DNA from: JBEKHI01 sp050012355
Lineage (GTDB): Bacteria > Actinomycetota > Actinomycetes > Streptosporangiales > Streptosporangiaceae
Direction: 5' to 3'
Assembly: GCA_050012355.1 (NCBI GenBank)
Contig: JBEKHI010000398.1
Coordinates: 1-7,498, forward strand
Length of the DNA: 7,498 bases
The notes under the pieces were generated by a model. It searched no databases. It was given only the letters and a program-made list of their open reading frames with translations, and had not been told where the DNA came from. Each line of letters opens with the position of its first letter. Position 1 is the first letter of the stretch. This document shows, piece by piece, positions 5,850 to 7,498 of this stretch. The translations under genes and the position numbers were made by a program.

Positions 5850-6824
5850 ATGAAAACAGTGCTGACCGGCGACCGGCCGACGGGGCCATTGCACGTGGGT
5901 CACTACTTCGGCTCATTGCGAAACAGGGTCCACCTCCAGGACGACGGCCACCAGGTCCTCGTGCTGATCGCCGACTACCAGGTACTGACCGACCGGGACA
6001 CCGCCGACCGGCTGGATGAATACGTGCTGGGCATGGTGACCGATTACCTGGCGATCGGGATCGATCCCGCGCGGACGGCGATCTTCACCCATAGCGCGGT
6101 GCCCGCCCTGAACCAGCTGGTGCTGCCGTTCCTCAGCCTGGTGTCGGTGCCCGAGCTGGAGCGGAACCCGACCGTCAAGGACGAGATCACCCATTCGCGG
6201 CAGGACTCGGTCAGCGGGCTGATGTTCACCTACCCGGTGCATCAGGCGGCCGACATCCTGTTCTGCAAGGCGGATCTGGTGCCGGTCGGACAGGATCAGC
6301 TCCCCCACCTGGAGATCACCAGGCAGATCGCCCGCCGGTTCAACCGCCGGTACGGCGCGGTCTTCCCGGTACCCGACGCGATGCTGTCCGACGCGCCGCT
6401 GCTGCCGGGCACGGACGGGACGAAGATGAGCAAGAGCCGCGGCAACAGCGTCCCGCTGTCGGCGACCGCCGACGAGACGGCCCGGATCATCCGGCGCGCC
6501 GTCACCGACGCCGACCCGGAGATCACCTACGACCCGGCCGGGCGGCCCGCGGTGTCCGGGCTGGTGCGGCTGGCCGCGCTGTGCCTGTCCCGCGAGCCGG
6601 ACGCGGTCGCCGCGTCGGTGAGCGGGGGCGCTTCGGGGTTGAAGGCCCTCGTCACCGACGCGGTCAACGAGTACTTCGCGCCGATGCGTGAACGGCGGGC
6701 GGAACTCGTGAAAGACCCCGGCTTCCTCCGGACGGTGCTGCGGGAGGGCAACGAGCGGGCGAACGCGATCGCGGACGCGACGCTCGCCGAGGTGCGCGGG
6801 GCGATGGGGATGGACTACCGGTGA
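5850..6824 (+). CDS. trpS: Tryptophanyl-tRNA synthetase, probably auxiliary and inducible
   Basis: The enzyme charges tRNA-Trp with tryptophan using ATP in the cytoplasm. It is a complete class Ic synthetase of 324 residues, close to the usual 325-340. It has GDRPTG (7-12), the HIGH-type motif HVGH (15-18), the Trp-pocket region YPVHQAADILF with VPVGQDQLPHLEITR, and a perfect KMSKS at 192-196. I prefer the ATG at 5850 because AAGGA (5840-5844) is then 5 nt away; the ATG at 5844 overlaps that site and would add only Met-Asn. It belongs to the 'LTGDRPTGPLHVGHYFGSLRNR' type, distinct from the common 'SGxQPTG...GNYxGA' type. By alignment Q44 replaces His43 of Geobacillus TrpRS, a residue near the substrate that has been linked to indolmycin sensitivity. 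Expression is likely controlled by the upstream Trp attenuator. A housekeeping trpS probably exists elsewhere, but this cannot be seen here. Confidence 0.96.
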   Translation: MKTVLTGDRPTGPLHVGHYFGSLRNRVHLQDDGHQVLVLIADYQVLTDRDTADRLDEYVLGMVTDYLAIGIDPARTAIFTHSAVPALNQLVLPFLSLVSVPELERNPTVKDEITHSRQDSVSGLMFTYPVHQAADILFCKADLVPVGQDQLPHLEITRQIARRFNRRYGAVFPVPDAMLSDAPLLPGTDGTKMSKSRGNSVPLSATADETARIIRRAVTDADPEITYDPAGRPAVSGLVRLAALCLSREPDAVAASVSGGASGLKALVTDAVNEYFAPMRERRAELVKDPGFLRTVLREGNERANAIADATLAEVRGAMGMDYR

Positions 6825-6892
6825 ACCCCGACCTAATTAGTGTGGCAGGTGGTGCCCATGAGGACTGTAAATCGGCCGACTCGGGTGCGCCG

Positions 6893-6952
6893 TTGCTGGT
6901 TGGTGTGGCACTACCCGCACTCTTCTATGGGTAGTGCCACACCAACCAGCAA
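6893..6952. terminator. Perfect 24-bp inverted repeat between convergent genes
   Basis: The arms 6893-6916 and 6929-6952 are exactly complementary over 24 bp, with a 12-nt loop (6917-6928). The core of the left arm reads GGTTGGTGTGGCACTACCC. It lies between the 3' ends of trpS (+) and the BNR-like gene (-), the right place for a two-way terminator. It has no T-tract on either side except a short TTTTG on the minus strand. The stem is unusually long and perfect for a terminator, so a small mobile or palindromic repeat element is an alternative. Confidence 0.7.
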
Positions 6953-6960
6953 AACGCCAA

Positions 6961-7041
6961 GGTGACGACGGGGCGCGAGGTTACCACGGGGGCGCGGTTA
7001 CGACGGGGCGCGAGGTTACGACGGGGGCGCGGCGAGGTTAC
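6961..7041. repeat. Tandem repeat of a 17-18 bp unit (35-bp dimer)
   Basis: Four units begin with GGTKAC: 6961-6978, 6979-6995, 6996-7013 and 7014-7035. A fifth start at 7036-7041 contains the stop codon of the BNR-like gene. Units 1 and 3 and units 2 and 4 match best, so the true period is a 35-bp dimer repeated twice with two mismatches. Being GC-rich and next to a gene end, it probably arose by replication slippage. The repeat spacing is too short for a CRISPR array. Confidence 0.75.
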
Positions 7042-7498
7042 GGCAGCTTGACCGCGCCCCAGGTGCGGCCGGCGTTGGTCGTGCGGTAGACCGTCGACAC
7101 CTCGTTGCCCTCGTTGTCCACCGTGGAGCAGACCACGGTGCCGGTGGTGGCGGTGGAAAACGACAGGTCGGACCAGATCGCCCCGTTGTTCTGTACGAGC
7201 TCGGCGGTCCAGGTCTGGCCCGCGTTGTGGGTCACCTGCAGGTCGAAGATCGTCGCGACCGCCAGGTCACGGGCCGAGGCGGCGGCGAATCCCAGGATGT
7301 TCGGCGAGTCGGACACCGGGCCCGAGGCGCGGAACGCGCCGCCGAGCCGGGTGGCGGTCCAGACCTGTACATCGGTCTCTCCTGGCCCGACGTCGCTCGG
7401 GTCGGCGCTGCAGAGCGCGATCACGTGGCCGTCCCGCACGCCGCCGAGCAGCGCCGAGGTCGTCGCGGGGCAGGGCAGCCGCGCGGATACGAAGTGCA
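7038..7498 (-). CDS. BNR/Asp-box beta-propeller protein, C-terminal part
   Basis: The frame is open from the window edge to the TAA at 7040-7038, so about 152 C-terminal residues are seen and the start lies beyond 7498. Two Asp-box-like motifs are present: THNAGQTW in the middle and TTNAGRTWGAVKLP at the very end. They are spaced by about 50 residues of beta-rich sequence with the blade pattern 'SDLSFSTATTGTVVCS...VSTVYRTTNAGRTW'. This places it among the sialidase-like/Ycf48-like BNR-repeat proteins, often secreted or surface-bound in actinomycetes. The signal peptide, if any, is outside the window, and no substrate can be inferred. A GTG at 7439-7437 could be read as a start, but the coding pattern continues upstream, so it is probably internal. 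The stop codon lies inside the last copy of the tandem repeat at 6961-7041. Confidence 0.75.
   Translation of the reverse strand, partial: HFVSARLPCPATTSALLGGVRDGHVIALCSADPSDVGPGETDVQVWTATRLGGAFRASGPVSDSPNILGFAAASARDLAVATIFDLQVTHNAGQTWTAELVQNNGAIWSDLSFSTATTGTVVCSTVDNEGNEVSTVYRTTNAGRTWGAVKLP

Noticed and set aside
6961..7041. A CRISPR array
   Set aside because: The units are 17-18 bp and directly abutting, with no unique spacers, so this is a simple tandem repeat.

Overview
The window is high-GC DNA (GTG starts are common, G/C dominates third codon positions, and intrinsic terminators mostly lack long T-tracts). The gene families are typical of an actinomycete: small CsbD, DUF6131 and GlsB-type stress proteins, a PknB-like membrane kinase, and a Kup K+ transporter. 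I cannot assign a genus.

Layout. (1) Bases 1-1097 on the minus strand hold three small stress or envelope genes in the order GlsB/YeaQ-like (1097 downward), DUF6131-like (757-602) and CsbD-like (228-55), followed by a strong hairpin at 6-46. The GlsB-like gene has lost its expected stop and looks decayed; the other two are intact. (2) Bases 1098-1610 form a long intergenic stretch with no recognisable gene; a 9-bp direct repeat lies just before the next gene. (3) Bases 1611-2939 (+) encode a membrane-anchored Ser/Thr protein kinase. (4) Bases 4934-3021 (-) encode a full-length Kup potassium transporter, convergent with the kinase. (5) Bases 5526-5197 (-) encode the N-terminal half of an RBBP9/YdeN-type alpha/beta hydrolase whose C-terminal half is missing. 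(6) Bases 5704-6824 (+) are the most informative part. A 16-residue leader peptide with two adjacent Trp codons is followed by mutually exclusive RNA hairpins and an intrinsic terminator, then by trpS. This has the architecture of ribosome-mediated transcription attenuation. The synthetase belongs to the 'GDRPTG...HVGH' type and has Gln where Geobacillus TrpRS has His43, which suggests an auxiliary, inducible, possibly indolmycin-tolerant enzyme. (7) Bases 6825-7037 contain a perfect 24-bp inverted repeat and a 35-bp tandem repeat. (8) From 7498 down to 7038 (-) is the 3' end of a BNR/Asp-box beta-propeller protein that runs off the window.

How the parts fit together: most units are independent monocistrons. 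The clear regulatory logic is in unit 6. When charged tRNA-Trp runs short, or a TrpRS inhibitor acts, the ribosome should stall on the tandem Trp codons, the antiterminator should form, and transcription should continue into trpS. The small genes at the left resemble a general-stress cluster, but I found no convincing stress sigma-factor promoter for them.
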